A stretch of DNA of 64,000 bases from Clostridiales bacterium. GTDB taxonomy: Bacteria > Bacillota > Clostridia > Lachnospirales > Lachnospiraceae. Under the pieces are notes generated by a model that had not been told where the DNA came from, made no database searches, and saw only the letters and a program-made list of their open reading frames with translations. Each line of letters starts with the position of its first letter. Positions within the stretch are counted from its first letter, which is position 1. The position numbers and the translations under genes were made by a program. This document shows, one piece after another, positions 1 to 8,661 of this stretch. The stretch is from assembly GCA_021199255.1 (NCBI GenBank), contig JAJQIK010000011.1:19096-83095 (forward strand), in the 5' to 3' direction.

Positions 1-548
1 TTATTCCAGGAACCGAACGCCGCCCGGTCAATCAATCTGCTGACATGCTTTCCTCCAAAGCATATCTTCTGAACCGCCGCCAGCGCTGCTCCCGCCGTGA
101 GCGTCGCCTTGGACGGCATACCGGTGCCCATAATCACCGCGCCGTCGATGCCGCCGCCATAACGCAGCAGATAATTGCGGGTGATATAGGAGCCCATGCT
201 GTGTCCCAGGATAATATAAGGAACCTCCGGGTTCTGTTCCTGCATCATCTTCTTTAAACGATGCTCGTCGCGAACCAGAACGGTAGGCGCATCTTCCTTA
301 CAGAAATACCCATAAGGTTCGCCGGGATTGACTGATTTCCCATGTCCCAGATGATCGTCCCCCACTACCAGTATGCCTTTCTTCGCAAGATATAAGGCGA
401 ACTCGTCATAACGGTCAATATACTCCGCCATACCATGCACAATCTGCACGACACAAACCGGTTTCTCTCTGTCAGGAACCCATTTAACAGCATGAAGCTT
501 ATGCTCTCCGTCTCTGGAGTCAAAATAAAATTCTTCTTTCTGAATCAC
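1..548 (-). CDS. Alpha/beta hydrolase, lysophospholipase/monoglyceride-lipase-like (3' end outside window)
   Basis: The visible 182 codons show the N-terminal part of a serine hydrolase of the S33/'serine aminopeptidase' class. HGMAEY forms the oxyanion-side motif and GHSMGS is the nucleophile elbow. The frame is open at base 1, so the Asp and His of the triad lie outside the window. I chose a GTG start at 548 because GGGAGG sits 6 bases upstream and family members usually begin with a short strand like the one that follows. An in-frame ATG at 581 has no good ribosome site. It lies just downstream of metG on the same strand and may be cotranscribed. The substrate (a lipid or small ester) is not predictable from the sequence. 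Confidence 0.85.
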   Translation of the reverse strand, partial: MIQKEEFYFDSRDGEHKLHAVKWVPDREKPVCVVQIVHGMAEYIDRYDEFALYLAKKGILVVGDDHLGHGKSVNPGEPYGYFCKEDAPTVLVRDEHRLKKMMQEQNPEVPYIILGHSMGSYITRNYLLRYGGGIDGAVIMGTGMPSKATLTAGAALAAVQKICFGGKHVSRLIDRAAFGSWN

Positions 549-599
549 ACGGCCGTCCTCCCTGTGCTTATTTTCTACCATCAGTATGCCCGCTGTTTA

Positions 600-2621
600 T
601 CAGCAGATTTCAGCGCCCGCAGGCATCATTCGCTCCGGCGTCATAACCGCCAGATTTCCTTCTTCATCAGCAGCGCTTAAAATCATGCCCTCCGACATCA
701 TTCCCGCAATCTCTCTTGGCTGCAAATTTACCAGCACCATCACTCTCTTACCGACCATTTCCTCCGCCTTATAATAATGCTTAATACCGGACAGAATCTG
801 TCTCGTCTGAGAACCGATCTGGACTTTGAACTTTAGCAGCTTCTTGGATTTCGGTACTTCCTCGCACTCTAATACCAGGCCCACCTGAAACTGACATTTT
901 TCAAAATCGTCATACGTAATCATTTCCTTCGCTTCTAAATCTACGACCTTCTCGTCCATACCGTCTGTCTCCTCCTCCGCGATGCCTGCTGCCGCTCTGC
1001 GCTTTGCAAACAGCGCCTCCGCTTTCTCCATTACTTCCTTCAAATCCCGACGCGCAAAGAGAATTTCCGGCGTCTCCGTCACCTTACCGCCAGACGGATA
1101 TAACGCGGCGGCTTTGGCAATATCCTGCTTTGCGGCGCACTCCTCCAAAACAGCGAAATCTACTAAGGGGGCGTTAATCTGGTCGGCTATTTTCTGCGCT
1201 GTTTCCGGCATATAAGGCTCTAACAAAGAGGCGCCTGCCAGAATACCGTTTAACAGATTATAAAGCACCGTAGCCAGGCGGTCTTGCCTGGACTCGTCTT
1301 TCGCTAAAGCCCAGGGCATTGTTTCGTCAATATATTTATTGCAGCGCTTAAAGAGCACAAAAATTTCCGTAATCGCATCCGCCACTCGCAGCTCGTCCAT
1401 TTTTTGAGATACTCTGGTATAGGTATCTGTCAATATCTGAAACAAATCCGCATCCACATCTTCTGTCCCGGCGTCCACGCCTATTCTCTTATTCTCCACC
1501 ACGCCGTTGAAATACTTATTGCTCATGGAAATCGTTCTGTTGATCAGATTGCCCATGGTATTGGCAAGGTCGGAGTTCATACGCTCCACCATCAATTCCC
1601 ATGTAATCACGCCGTCATTCTCAAAAGGCATCTCATGAAGCACAAAATAACGCACCGCATCTACGCCGAAGAAATCGATCAGATCATCTGCGTAGATTAC
1701 ATTTCCTCTGGATTTGCTCATTTTGCCCTCACCCTGCAACAGCCACGGATGCCCAAATACCTGCTTCGGCAGCGGTTCACCCAGTGCCATCAGAAAGATA
1801 GGCCAGTAAATAGTATGGAACCGGATAATATCCTTTCCGATCAGATGCAGATCCGCCGGCCACAGCTTCCGATACTGCTCGCTGCTTGCTCCTTCCGCAT
1901 CATAACCGATGCCGGTAATATAGTTAGTCAGCGCGTCCAGCCATACATATACCACATGCTTATCGTCAAAGTCTACCGGAATCCCCCATTTAAATGAGGT
2001 TCTGGAAACGCACAGATCCTGCAGCCCCGGCAGCAGAAAATTGTTCATCATCTCATTCTTACGGGATACCGGCTGGATAAACTCAGGGTGGGCATTGATA
2101 TGCTTGATCAATTTATCGGCATATTTACTCATTTTAAAGAAATAAGCTTCTTCCTTGGCAGGCTTTACCTCCCTGCCGCAGTCCGGGCACTTGCCGTCCA
2201 CCAGCTGGGACTCTGTCCAGAAAGACTCGCAGGGCGTACAATACAATCCCTCATAGGCGCCCTTATAGATATCTCCCTGTTCATATAATTTCCTGAAAAT
2301 CTTCTGTACCTGTTTTTCATGATACTCATCTGTCGTTCGGATAAATTTATCATAAGAGGTATTGAGGGAATCGCAGATTCTTCTGATCTCTCCCGCCACA
2401 CCATCTACAAATTCCTTGGGCGTCACTCCCGCGTCCTGTGCCTTTAACTCTATTTTCTGGCCATGCTCATCTGTTCCCGTCTGGAAAAATACGTCATAGC
2501 CATCCTTTCTCTTAAATCTGGCTATGCTGTCCGCCAGCACAATCTCGTAGCTGTTTCCGATATGAGGCGTGCCGGAGGTATAAGCGATCGCCGTAGTAAT
2601 ATAATATTTCCCTTTGTTCAT
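600..2621 (-). CDS. metG: Methionyl-tRNA synthetase with C-terminal tRNA-binding domain
   Basis: Charges tRNA-Met in the cytoplasm. The 673-residue protein has the class I signature HIGN near residue 20 and KMSKS near residue 303. Between them is a zinc-type knuckle (CTPC...CPDC, about residues 128-148). The last 100 residues or so form an EMAP/Trbp111-like OB fold (QVGLVLECEEVP...), which in many bacteria is fused to MetG and dimerises. Length and domain order fit the Firmicute type. The 175-base leader contains no recognisable T-box or SAM riboswitch. Identity is secure from the motifs. Confidence 0.97.
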   Translation of the reverse strand: MNKGKYYITTAIAYTSGTPHIGNSYEIVLADSIARFKRKDGYDVFFQTGTDEHGQKIELKAQDAGVTPKEFVDGVAGEIRRICDSLNTSYDKFIRTTDEYHEKQVQKIFRKLYEQGDIYKGAYEGLYCTPCESFWTESQLVDGKCPDCGREVKPAKEEAYFFKMSKYADKLIKHINAHPEFIQPVSRKNEMMNNFLLPGLQDLCVSRTSFKWGIPVDFDDKHVVYVWLDALTNYITGIGYDAEGASSEQYRKLWPADLHLIGKDIIRFHTIYWPIFLMALGEPLPKQVFGHPWLLQGEGKMSKSRGNVIYADDLIDFFGVDAVRYFVLHEMPFENDGVITWELMVERMNSDLANTMGNLINRTISMSNKYFNGVVENKRIGVDAGTEDVDADLFQILTDTYTRVSQKMDELRVADAITEIFVLFKRCNKYIDETMPWALAKDESRQDRLATVLYNLLNGILAGASLLEPYMPETAQKIADQINAPLVDFAVLEECAAKQDIAKAAALYPSGGKVTETPEILFARRDLKEVMEKAEALFAKRRAAAGIAEEETDGMDEKVVDLEAKEMITYDDFEKCQFQVGLVLECEEVPKSKKLLKFKVQIGSQTRQILSGIKHYYKAEEMVGKRVMVLVNLQPREIAGMMSEGMILSAADEEGNLAVMTPERMMPAGAEIC

Positions 2622-2795
2622 GATAAGCTCCCTTCGCTTTCCTTTTACAACAGAATAGCCGCTGTCTTTCTATTCGTTGTACTGATATTGAAAATAATGA
2701 CAATTCTTCAAAGTCATTACGCTAATCCTATCATAAAGAAATAGGATTGTCCATTCCCGAAGCCGCAGTTTCCTCCCTTGGGCGGACTGTTCCTC

Positions 2796-4019
2796 CTATT
2801 TCGGCAATAGCAGTCCCGCAACCTCCACCTGCACCCCGGCAGAGCGTATATCGATATCCGTATTCGCCACATTAATACAACACTGATATCCCCCGGCTCC
2901 ATGAACCGTAAGCTCTGAGCCAATTCCCAGAAGCGTCCCCTCTTCATCCGTCCACAGCAGTCCCTCTCCCTCCTGCCAGGCGAACTGTTCATAGCCCTCT
3001 CCCGGCTCCAATTCCGCCTCCAACAGAAATTCCCTGTCATAATAATCGGCATCTGTTCCCCGGATACGAATGACTGCATAGACCACGTCCGTTAAGCCGC
3101 AGACAATATCGTGGTGCCACACGGTGGACGTTTCCGTCTTGGTCTTGGTACACGTTCCCGATGAATCGTAGGTCGCGTGGCATTGGGGGCACTGATAATT
3201 GCCGCCGTGCCAGAGCCCGTCACTATCCTGAGTAAGCGGACAGTATTCCAGGGTTCTTCCGCATTTCTTCGTTTCTGTTACGGTTGTGGAATAATTATAA
3301 TAGCAGCCGTTCGTCCCCTCCTTATTTTCCTGCTGCCCGATATGCACATGACGGACTTCCGCCGCTACCTCCTGCATGGTATAGAGGGGAAACAACTGAT
3401 CCGGCACCAAATCCTGTGCGCCGTCCTCCACTCCCTGTTCATACGCTTTCTCATTATCCGCTCCGTTTCCAAGCAGGAGTATCCCCTCCGCCCACGCCGC
3501 CTTTCCACAGGAAATATGATCAGCCGAGGCAGTCTCATAGCAGTCGGTTCGTTCCCCCACACCGTCTATGCCCAAAGCATAATCCGGATGCAATACGGGC
3601 AGTCCTATGGGCACGCACTGAGACTCCTCCACCGCCAGAAACAGCGTCTCCCAGTCAAGCTCCTCTCTGTCAACAGCCTCTGGGGAATGATCCGGGTCTC
3701 TGTCTATGATGATTTCTGCTCCCTGCTGCCGGAACTTCGTCCCCAACTGCAGCAAAGTGTCCACAACGGCGCTCCGCTTCTCCGTAATATATGCGCAGAT
3801 ATTTTCCAGGTCAGCCGCGTCCAGAATCACCTCTTTACAGGCTATCCTGCCTCTGCTGTGAAGCATATCCGTCCGGTTGTCCTTTTCCGCTGCCAAGACC
3901 GGGAACTTATTCTGGCAGCTTGTCAGAACACCAACTGCCAATAGTAACGCCGCCCCCGCCTTACGTTTCCTTCCCACGATACCCGATCCAGCCGCCCTCT
4001 TCGTCATACACCGATTCAT
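2796..4019 (-). CDS. Predicted exported lipoprotein of unknown function, paralogue of the preceding gene
   Basis: About 407 residues. A basic N-terminus is followed by a hydrophobic stretch ending LLAVGVLTSC, a likely lipobox. The middle repeats the plan of the neighbouring protein encoded at 3961-4557: a DAADLENI/DAEDLNIL segment, an 'LGTK' segment, then a conserved GKAAWAEGILLLGN block with an acidic tail. It also has a CPQC...C cysteine cluster (about residues 277-292), possibly metal binding, and a beta-rich C-terminus. The ATG at 4019 overlaps the upstream gene by 59 bases and has GAAGGGG about 10 bases upstream. A GTG at 3977 would also leave an intact signal peptide. No known family was recognised. 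Confidence 0.7.
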   Translation of the reverse strand: MNRCMTKRAAGSGIVGRKRKAGAALLLAVGVLTSCQNKFPVLAAEKDNRTDMLHSRGRIACKEVILDAADLENICAYITEKRSAVVDTLLQLGTKFRQQGAEIIIDRDPDHSPEAVDREELDWETLFLAVEESQCVPIGLPVLHPDYALGIDGVGERTDCYETASADHISCGKAAWAEGILLLGNGADNEKAYEQGVEDGAQDLVPDQLFPLYTMQEVAAEVRHVHIGQQENKEGTNGCYYNYSTTVTETKKCGRTLEYCPLTQDSDGLWHGGNYQCPQCHATYDSSGTCTKTKTETSTVWHHDIVCGLTDVVYAVIRIRGTDADYYDREFLLEAELEPGEGYEQFAWQEGEGLLWTDEEGTLLGIGSELTVHGAGGYQCCINVANTDIDIRSAGVQVEVAGLLLPK

Positions 4020-4557
4020 ATTCCTGATACCCCTTCCCTTCCATCCAGCCCCGTATATAGCTTTCCGCCAGATCATGATTGTTGCCCCGCAGCAGGCTGC
4101 CGTCCGCCCATGCCGCCCTGCCTAACGTCAAATTATCCGAGGAGGCCAGCACATAGCTTTCCGTATACTCTTCCGGCAGGGTCTGGGAATCCTCCAGCGC
4201 CTGCAGCAAAAAATCAAAATCCACTTCCTTCATCTGTTCTTCTGTTTCCACAAACTCCGTTTGCTCCGCTGTCTGCGGATTCCTGGTAACGCGCCACCCC
4301 GTTTCATCTGCTATCAGCTTGGTTCCCACGCCGCCAAGCGCCATGGACAGGCCTCTCTTGCCCTCAGCGGCATATTGAAAAAGTATGTTGAGATCCTCAG
4401 CGTCCCACAGAATTTCCTGCCCGCTTCCATCCTGGTAATAGATAGAGCCTTTGCTGCGGAAACGCCCCGATTCCTCAGCGGACGCCGTCGCCAGCCCTGC
4501 CGCGAATAACAAAAGCCCTATTGATAACGCAATCCATAATTTTCCCTTGTTCTTCAT
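3961..4557 (-). CDS. Predicted secreted protein of unknown function (short paralogue)
   Basis: 198 residues beginning with a clear signal peptide (KLWIALSIGLLLFAAGLATASA). The mature part contains the DAEDLNIL, VGTKL and LGRAAWADGSLLRGN blocks shared with the downstream protein, so the two arose by tandem duplication. It lacks the downstream protein's cysteine cluster and beta-rich tail. The start ATG overlaps the stop of the coiled-coil membrane gene (ATGA) and has AGGAGGAAGG just upstream, so the genes are translationally coupled. Function unknown. Probably an extracytoplasmic partner of its two neighbours. Confidence 0.75.
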   Translation of the reverse strand: MKNKGKLWIALSIGLLLFAAGLATASAEESGRFRSKGSIYYQDGSGQEILWDAEDLNILFQYAAEGKRGLSMALGGVGTKLIADETGWRVTRNPQTAEQTEFVETEEQMKEVDFDFLLQALEDSQTLPEEYTESYVLASSDNLTLGRAAWADGSLLRGNNHDLAESYIRGWMEGKGYQEYESVYDEEGGWIGYRGKET

Positions 4558-5378
4558 TCGCCTTCCTCCTCATATGGCATCAGATATAAAGTATTGCTTA
4601 CCGCGTCATAATGATACTGCAATGTGCGGGACGCCAACTGATATATCCTGTTCTCCGCCGTCTCCAACTGCGCAAGCAGCAGAGCCATCTGATTGTTTAC
4701 TTCCGTGATATTCTGATTCATAGCGGTCTCTAAGCTGCTTTCCAGTGCGTCGATTCCTGCCCATAGCTTCTCATCTTCCTCCTTTAACGCCGCAAGCTGA
4801 GTATAAATATCCACGATATCCGCATGCACCTTCCCCATATCCTGCTGAATCTCCAATATCTGCTGCTGAATCAGCGGCAGCTTCTCCTGATCCATTATCT
4901 GCACCACGTCTGTCAAATCATATAGCTTGACCTGCGTTTCCTTCAGATTCTCTACAATAATGCAGACCTCCTGATACAGGGCAGAAACCTGTTCCCGCAA
5001 AGCCGCGTCCTCCTCCTGAAGCTGTTCTAAGGTCTGTTCCAGATTCTCCTGAACCCGCGTCATGGTTTGCAGCAGCTCCTCCACCTTATCCCCCAAATAT
5101 TGAATACTGGTCAAATACTCCTGTATCAGCGCTTCCTGCCCGGCATCATCTGTCATGTATGTCCCTGAAGCCTCCTCATGAGATTCCGCCTCCTGATTCT
5201 GCGCCTCCCTTTTCTTCTGCTCCTGTACCGTATAACCCCACAGCAGCAAAATCAGCAGCACAATAATGACCGCCGCCACCGACCCAATAATGGCAATACT
5301 CAGCCTGCTTTCTCTCTTCTCCGGATTATTGCGCCATTCATCCAGATAATCTGACACTCTTGTCATAAATTCTCGCAT
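4554..5378 (-). CDS. Membrane-anchored coiled-coil protein of unknown function
   Basis: 274 residues. A short cytoplasmic N-terminus (MREFMTRVSDYLDEW) is followed by one transmembrane helix (about residues 29-48, IAIIGSVAAVIIVLLILLLW), then about 200 residues of Glu/Gln/Leu-rich heptads predicted to form a long coiled coil outside the membrane. The C-terminal segment (LQYHYDAVSNTLYLMPYEEEGE) is not coiled. The start at 5378 is supported by GGAGGT upstream. It is the first gene of a coupled trio with two exported paralogues, which suggests an envelope complex. The domain plan resembles spacer or tether proteins in general, but no family is recognised. Confidence 0.75.
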   Translation of the reverse strand: MREFMTRVSDYLDEWRNNPEKRESRLSIAIIGSVAAVIIVLLILLLWGYTVQEQKKREAQNQEAESHEEASGTYMTDDAGQEALIQEYLTSIQYLGDKVEELLQTMTRVQENLEQTLEQLQEEDAALREQVSALYQEVCIIVENLKETQVKLYDLTDVVQIMDQEKLPLIQQQILEIQQDMGKVHADIVDIYTQLAALKEEDEKLWAGIDALESSLETAMNQNITEVNNQMALLLAQLETAENRIYQLASRTLQYHYDAVSNTLYLMPYEEEGE

Positions 5379-5726
5379 GAAAAACGATACCTCCCTCTTC
5401 TCAATCTCTTCCTGATTATGGTTCAACATTTGGAAATCAGCGGCGATACGCCATAGATCCGCATCTGTCAGTGAAACAGTACGGAATAAAGTATACTTTA
5501 AAATGAATCCAAAGATTGTATTCATACAATATCAAAACTATTGGCAGATTACAATATCGGAAATTTGCACAATTTTTCCCGGAAAAATAAGCCAGAATAC
5601 GCCGACAACCTCGGTGTACTCTGACTTTAAAGCTTACAAACGGGATTCCGTATATATAATGTTTTTAAAAACCTGTCCGCAAACTGCTACAGGAAATATC
5701 CCGACCCGAAAAAAGGAAGCCGCTCT

Positions 5727-6596
5727 TTAATAGGTCAGAATTTCATAACCCTCTTCTGTCACGGCAAGGGTTACCTCCCACTGGGCGGAAGGTTTACCGT
5801 CATCTGTATAGACCGTCCAGCCATCGTTTTCATCAATATAAATATCCGCTTTTCCCATATTCACCATGGGCTCAATGGTAAATACCATGCCCGGCACCAT
5901 CAGCATCTCAGTGCCCTTACTGGTCACATAGCTGACAAAGGGCTCCTCATGAAACTCCAAGCCTACTCCATGTCCGCCGATCTCCCGCACCACGGAATAC
6001 CCGTTGGCTTTGGCGTGGTCATTGATTGCCTGCGCCATATCGCCGAGGAAGTTCCAGGGTTTTACCTGCGCTAAGCCCACGTCGATACATTCCTTCGCCA
6101 CCCGCACCAGCCTTTGTTTTTCCTCCGACACATTTCCCAGCATAAACATGCGGGAGGAATCAGAAAAATATCCCTGATAAATGGTCGATACGTCAACATT
6201 CACGATATCGCCGTCCTGCAGCAGCCTCTCTTCACAGGGAATCCCGTGGCATACCACCTCGTTAATGGACGTGCATACGCTCTTCGGAAACCCATCATAG
6301 TGAAGCGGCGCAGGAATACCGCCCATTTCCTTAGTCATATCGTAAACCAGCCTGTCAATCTCTTCCGTGCTCATTCCAATATGAATCTGCCTGGCGATTT
6401 CATCAAGTATCGCTATATTAAGCTTACTGCTCTCCCGAATACCTTCAATCTGCTCCGGCGTCTTAATGATATCGTGATCCGGCACGATGTGCCCTTGCAG
6501 GGCATAGCCTTCGATTTTTTCATCCATCGCCATATGGCATACCTTATATTTTCTGCCGCTGCCACACCAGCAATGATCATTTCTTCCCAGTTTCAT
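5727..6596 (-). CDS. map: Methionine aminopeptidase type I with N-terminal SEC-C zinc motif
   Basis: Removes the initiator methionine from nascent proteins. The 289-residue protein starts with a SEC-C motif (C9-W-C11...C20-H21), a small zinc module likely to aid ribosome or SecA contact. The catalytic pita-bread fold follows, with the metal ligands visible: two Asp in NVDVSTIYQGYFSDSS, His in GGHGVGLEFHEEPF, Glu in FTIEPMVN and Glu in AQWEVTLAV. SEC-C fused MetAPs are known in clostridia. The gene stands alone, flanked by the coiled-coil trio and a divergent regulator. Confidence 0.95.
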   Translation of the reverse strand: MKLGRNDHCWCGSGRKYKVCHMAMDEKIEGYALQGHIVPDHDIIKTPEQIEGIRESSKLNIAILDEIARQIHIGMSTEEIDRLVYDMTKEMGGIPAPLHYDGFPKSVCTSINEVVCHGIPCEERLLQDGDIVNVDVSTIYQGYFSDSSRMFMLGNVSEEKQRLVRVAKECIDVGLAQVKPWNFLGDMAQAINDHAKANGYSVVREIGGHGVGLEFHEEPFVSYVTSKGTEMLMVPGMVFTIEPMVNMGKADIYIDENDGWTVYTDDGKPSAQWEVTLAVTEEGYEILTY

Positions 6597-6889
6597 TTTC
6601 TCTCATTCCTTCTTGCTTTACCTGTCGACGCTATCCGTTTAACGGAAACGACGGCAGCCGGATAGCCGCTGCCGCCTTCTTATTGTACAGGATATTGAAG
6701 AGAAACACAAGCCGCAGTCAATGAACTCTTTACTGTCTGTTTATGATTCGCCGTTTTCTATTCGAATTATTTACTTTTCATTCTTCTATATATAGAAATA
6801 GTACAATATATAAGCTAATGACAACCTACGTTAGTATGATACACAAGATTACGATTTACAATACCTCCAGAGAAAGGCATATCGGTACT

Positions 6890-7249
6890 ATGGAATTTGG
6901 TGAATTTCTGGCCAAGCTGCGCAAAGAAAAGGGGCTTCTGCAAAGGGAAGTGGCTAATTATCTTCAAGTGACCGTGGCAACAATCTCCAACTATGAGAAG
7001 GGCGTACATTCACCCGACCTGAACACGCTGATTAAGTTAGCCGATTTCTTTGACGTATCCACGGATTATTTACTGCAAAGAACAGATTACAAAGCAAGCA
7101 TCAGTTCTCTCAATAAACCGCTTGCCGCTGACTGTAGTATCAGCGACCTGCTGAATATGACGCTGGAACTGGATCAGCGCAATATGGAAGCGTTACTGGA
7201 TTATTATGAGCTGCTGGCGCTGCGCAACTCCGTCGGCCGGGGTAAATAG
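6890..7249 (+). CDS. XRE-family helix-turn-helix transcriptional regulator
   Basis: 119 residues from the ATG at 6890. The N-terminal 65 residues form a Cro/CI-type HTH (EFGEFLAKLRKEKGLLQREVANYL...TVATISNYEKG...LIKLADFFDVSTDYLL), as in small SinR-like regulators. The short C-terminal helix-rich tail may dimerise. GAGAAAGG lies about 11 bases upstream of the chosen start. An in-frame upstream ATG would add residues outside the HTH fold and is less likely. It is one of few plus-strand genes here and diverges from map. No target can be named. Confidence 0.85.
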   Translation: MEFGEFLAKLRKEKGLLQREVANYLQVTVATISNYEKGVHSPDLNTLIKLADFFDVSTDYLLQRTDYKASISSLNKPLAADCSISDLLNMTLELDQRNMEALLDYYELLALRNSVGRGK

Positions 7250-7323
7250 AGCCCGCTATCAAGTCTTGCAAAGTTCCGACTTTATAATCCGCCAAGGTTA
7301 TACCCCTGAAGTCTGCTTCATTA

Positions 7324-8661
7324 CTACGGAGAATATATTACTTCCATAGTTGATACCGAGCCATCCGAGAATTGAGTGACTACAGTTATGATCCCACTAC
7401 CCTCTTGATTTATTTCAAAGGTATCATTCTCGGCAAAATCTTGTACCATATATTGCTCACCCTCATCAGGCGTGACGACAATTCTATATTGTAAGCCCTC
7501 TCGTGGTGTTGATGCTATATGATAGCGAAACACACCCGTATATGATTCCGTATAGATCCCCCATGTCTGTTCAGGCATATTGTCTACTTTTTCATCATAT
7601 GAACTGTAAAATAAATCATCGCCCTCATACTTCCCTTCATATACGAGTTCGCAAAGAAAATTTGTATACATTTCTACTCCTTTACAATTTAGATGCCCCG
7701 CATCACGAAAGAACTCTGTTTTTTCTATCGGCAAATATTCCTCTTTAATCAAATTAAAATCGTAAAAATTAATATCATATTCGTTTGCTATCTCCACGAT
7801 TTTTTCTCGATAATTATCATATGTATCTATAGAAAGCATCTGCAATTCATATATCGGAGAAACAATTAAGGTTATTTCAAGATTTTCCTTCTGGCAAAGC
7901 TCTACAATTTTTCTCAAATATTCCTCTGCGTCTTCTGTCAAAAATATTTCATCTGATCTTCTTTCAGCCCCATATACTAGATTCGTAATTTCCCTATCAG
8001 TATAATAATAACCCTTATCTTGAAAGATTACTACTCCCCCTTCATCATCTTCTTTGTAATTATATGTTAAAAAATCATTTGATTTCTTTTCATTATGCCG
8101 ACTGATCATATAACTATAATCAAATAAATATCTTCTATATCTGATAAAAGGAAGTACCGCATCAATTAAGTGCTCTTTTCCATTTTCATCCCAGATTGCC
8201 TGTATTTTATTCAGCGAAAGCTTCGCATAATCTGTAGTTCTCCACATATTTTTAATACTACCATCCAATGAATAATTGCCCAAAATACCTGTCGACGGCA
8301 CATAGTAAAGTTCTAAAAATACGCGTTTTAAATCATTCTCTTTCAAAGCTTCTCTCAATAAATAATATGACGATATAATTTGCTGCTTTGGTGTCGATAA
8401 ATTGAAGTTACTTTCACCCGTAAACTCATCCATTATATTAGGATTCACATCACAATATATATGAGAAGAACCCAGAAAAAGATTGTCGATATTTTCTGAT
8501 TTATAAAAATTATGCCATAAAATTCTGGACCATTGATCGTCTTGATAATAATTATACATAAATAGCTTATTTATGAGCGCTAACACCACTATCAGCAACA
8601 AAATAAAGGCTATTCCTCTTTTCACTTTAGAACTGGAAGTAAATAAATTCCGAAGCATCAT
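7324..8661 (-). CDS. SGNH-like O-acetylation partner protein of the MBOAT acyltransferase
   Basis: About 445 residues. One N-terminal membrane anchor (GIAFILLLIVVLALI) is followed by an extracytoplasmic SGNH-like fold: the block FLGSSHIYCDVNP carries the nucleophile Ser, and RDAGHLNCKG near residue 325 carries the Asp-x-x-His pair. This is the layout of AlgJ/AlgX/DltD-type partners that pass acyl groups from an MBOAT enzyme to a glycan. A small beta domain forms the C-terminus. GGAG lies 6 bases before the ATG at 8661, inside the 3' end of the MBOAT gene, so the two are coupled by overlap. Expression should follow the invertible promoter upstream of the MBOAT gene. Confidence 0.8.
   Translation of the reverse strand: MMLRNLFTSSSKVKRGIAFILLLIVVLALINKLFMYNYYQDDQWSRILWHNFYKSENIDNLFLGSSHIYCDVNPNIMDEFTGESNFNLSTPKQQIISSYYLLREALKENDLKRVFLELYYVPSTGILGNYSLDGSIKNMWRTTDYAKLSLNKIQAIWDENGKEHLIDAVLPFIRYRRYLFDYSYMISRHNEKKSNDFLTYNYKEDDEGGVVIFQDKGYYYTDREITNLVYGAERRSDEIFLTEDAEEYLRKIVELCQKENLEITLIVSPIYELQMLSIDTYDNYREKIVEIANEYDINFYDFNLIKEEYLPIEKTEFFRDAGHLNCKGVEMYTNFLCELVYEGKYEGDDLFYSSYDEKVDNMPEQTWGIYTESYTGVFRYHIASTPREGLQYRIVVTPDEGEQYMVQDFAENDTFEINQEGSGIITVVTQFSDGSVSTMEVIYSP

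Noticed and set aside
1404-1997. A 197-residue open frame on the plus strand
   Set aside because: Antisense to metG with no ribosome site or recognisable domain.
2622-2795. Possible T-box or SAM riboswitch before metG
   Set aside because: The leader is short and shows none of the conserved T-box or S-box sequence blocks.
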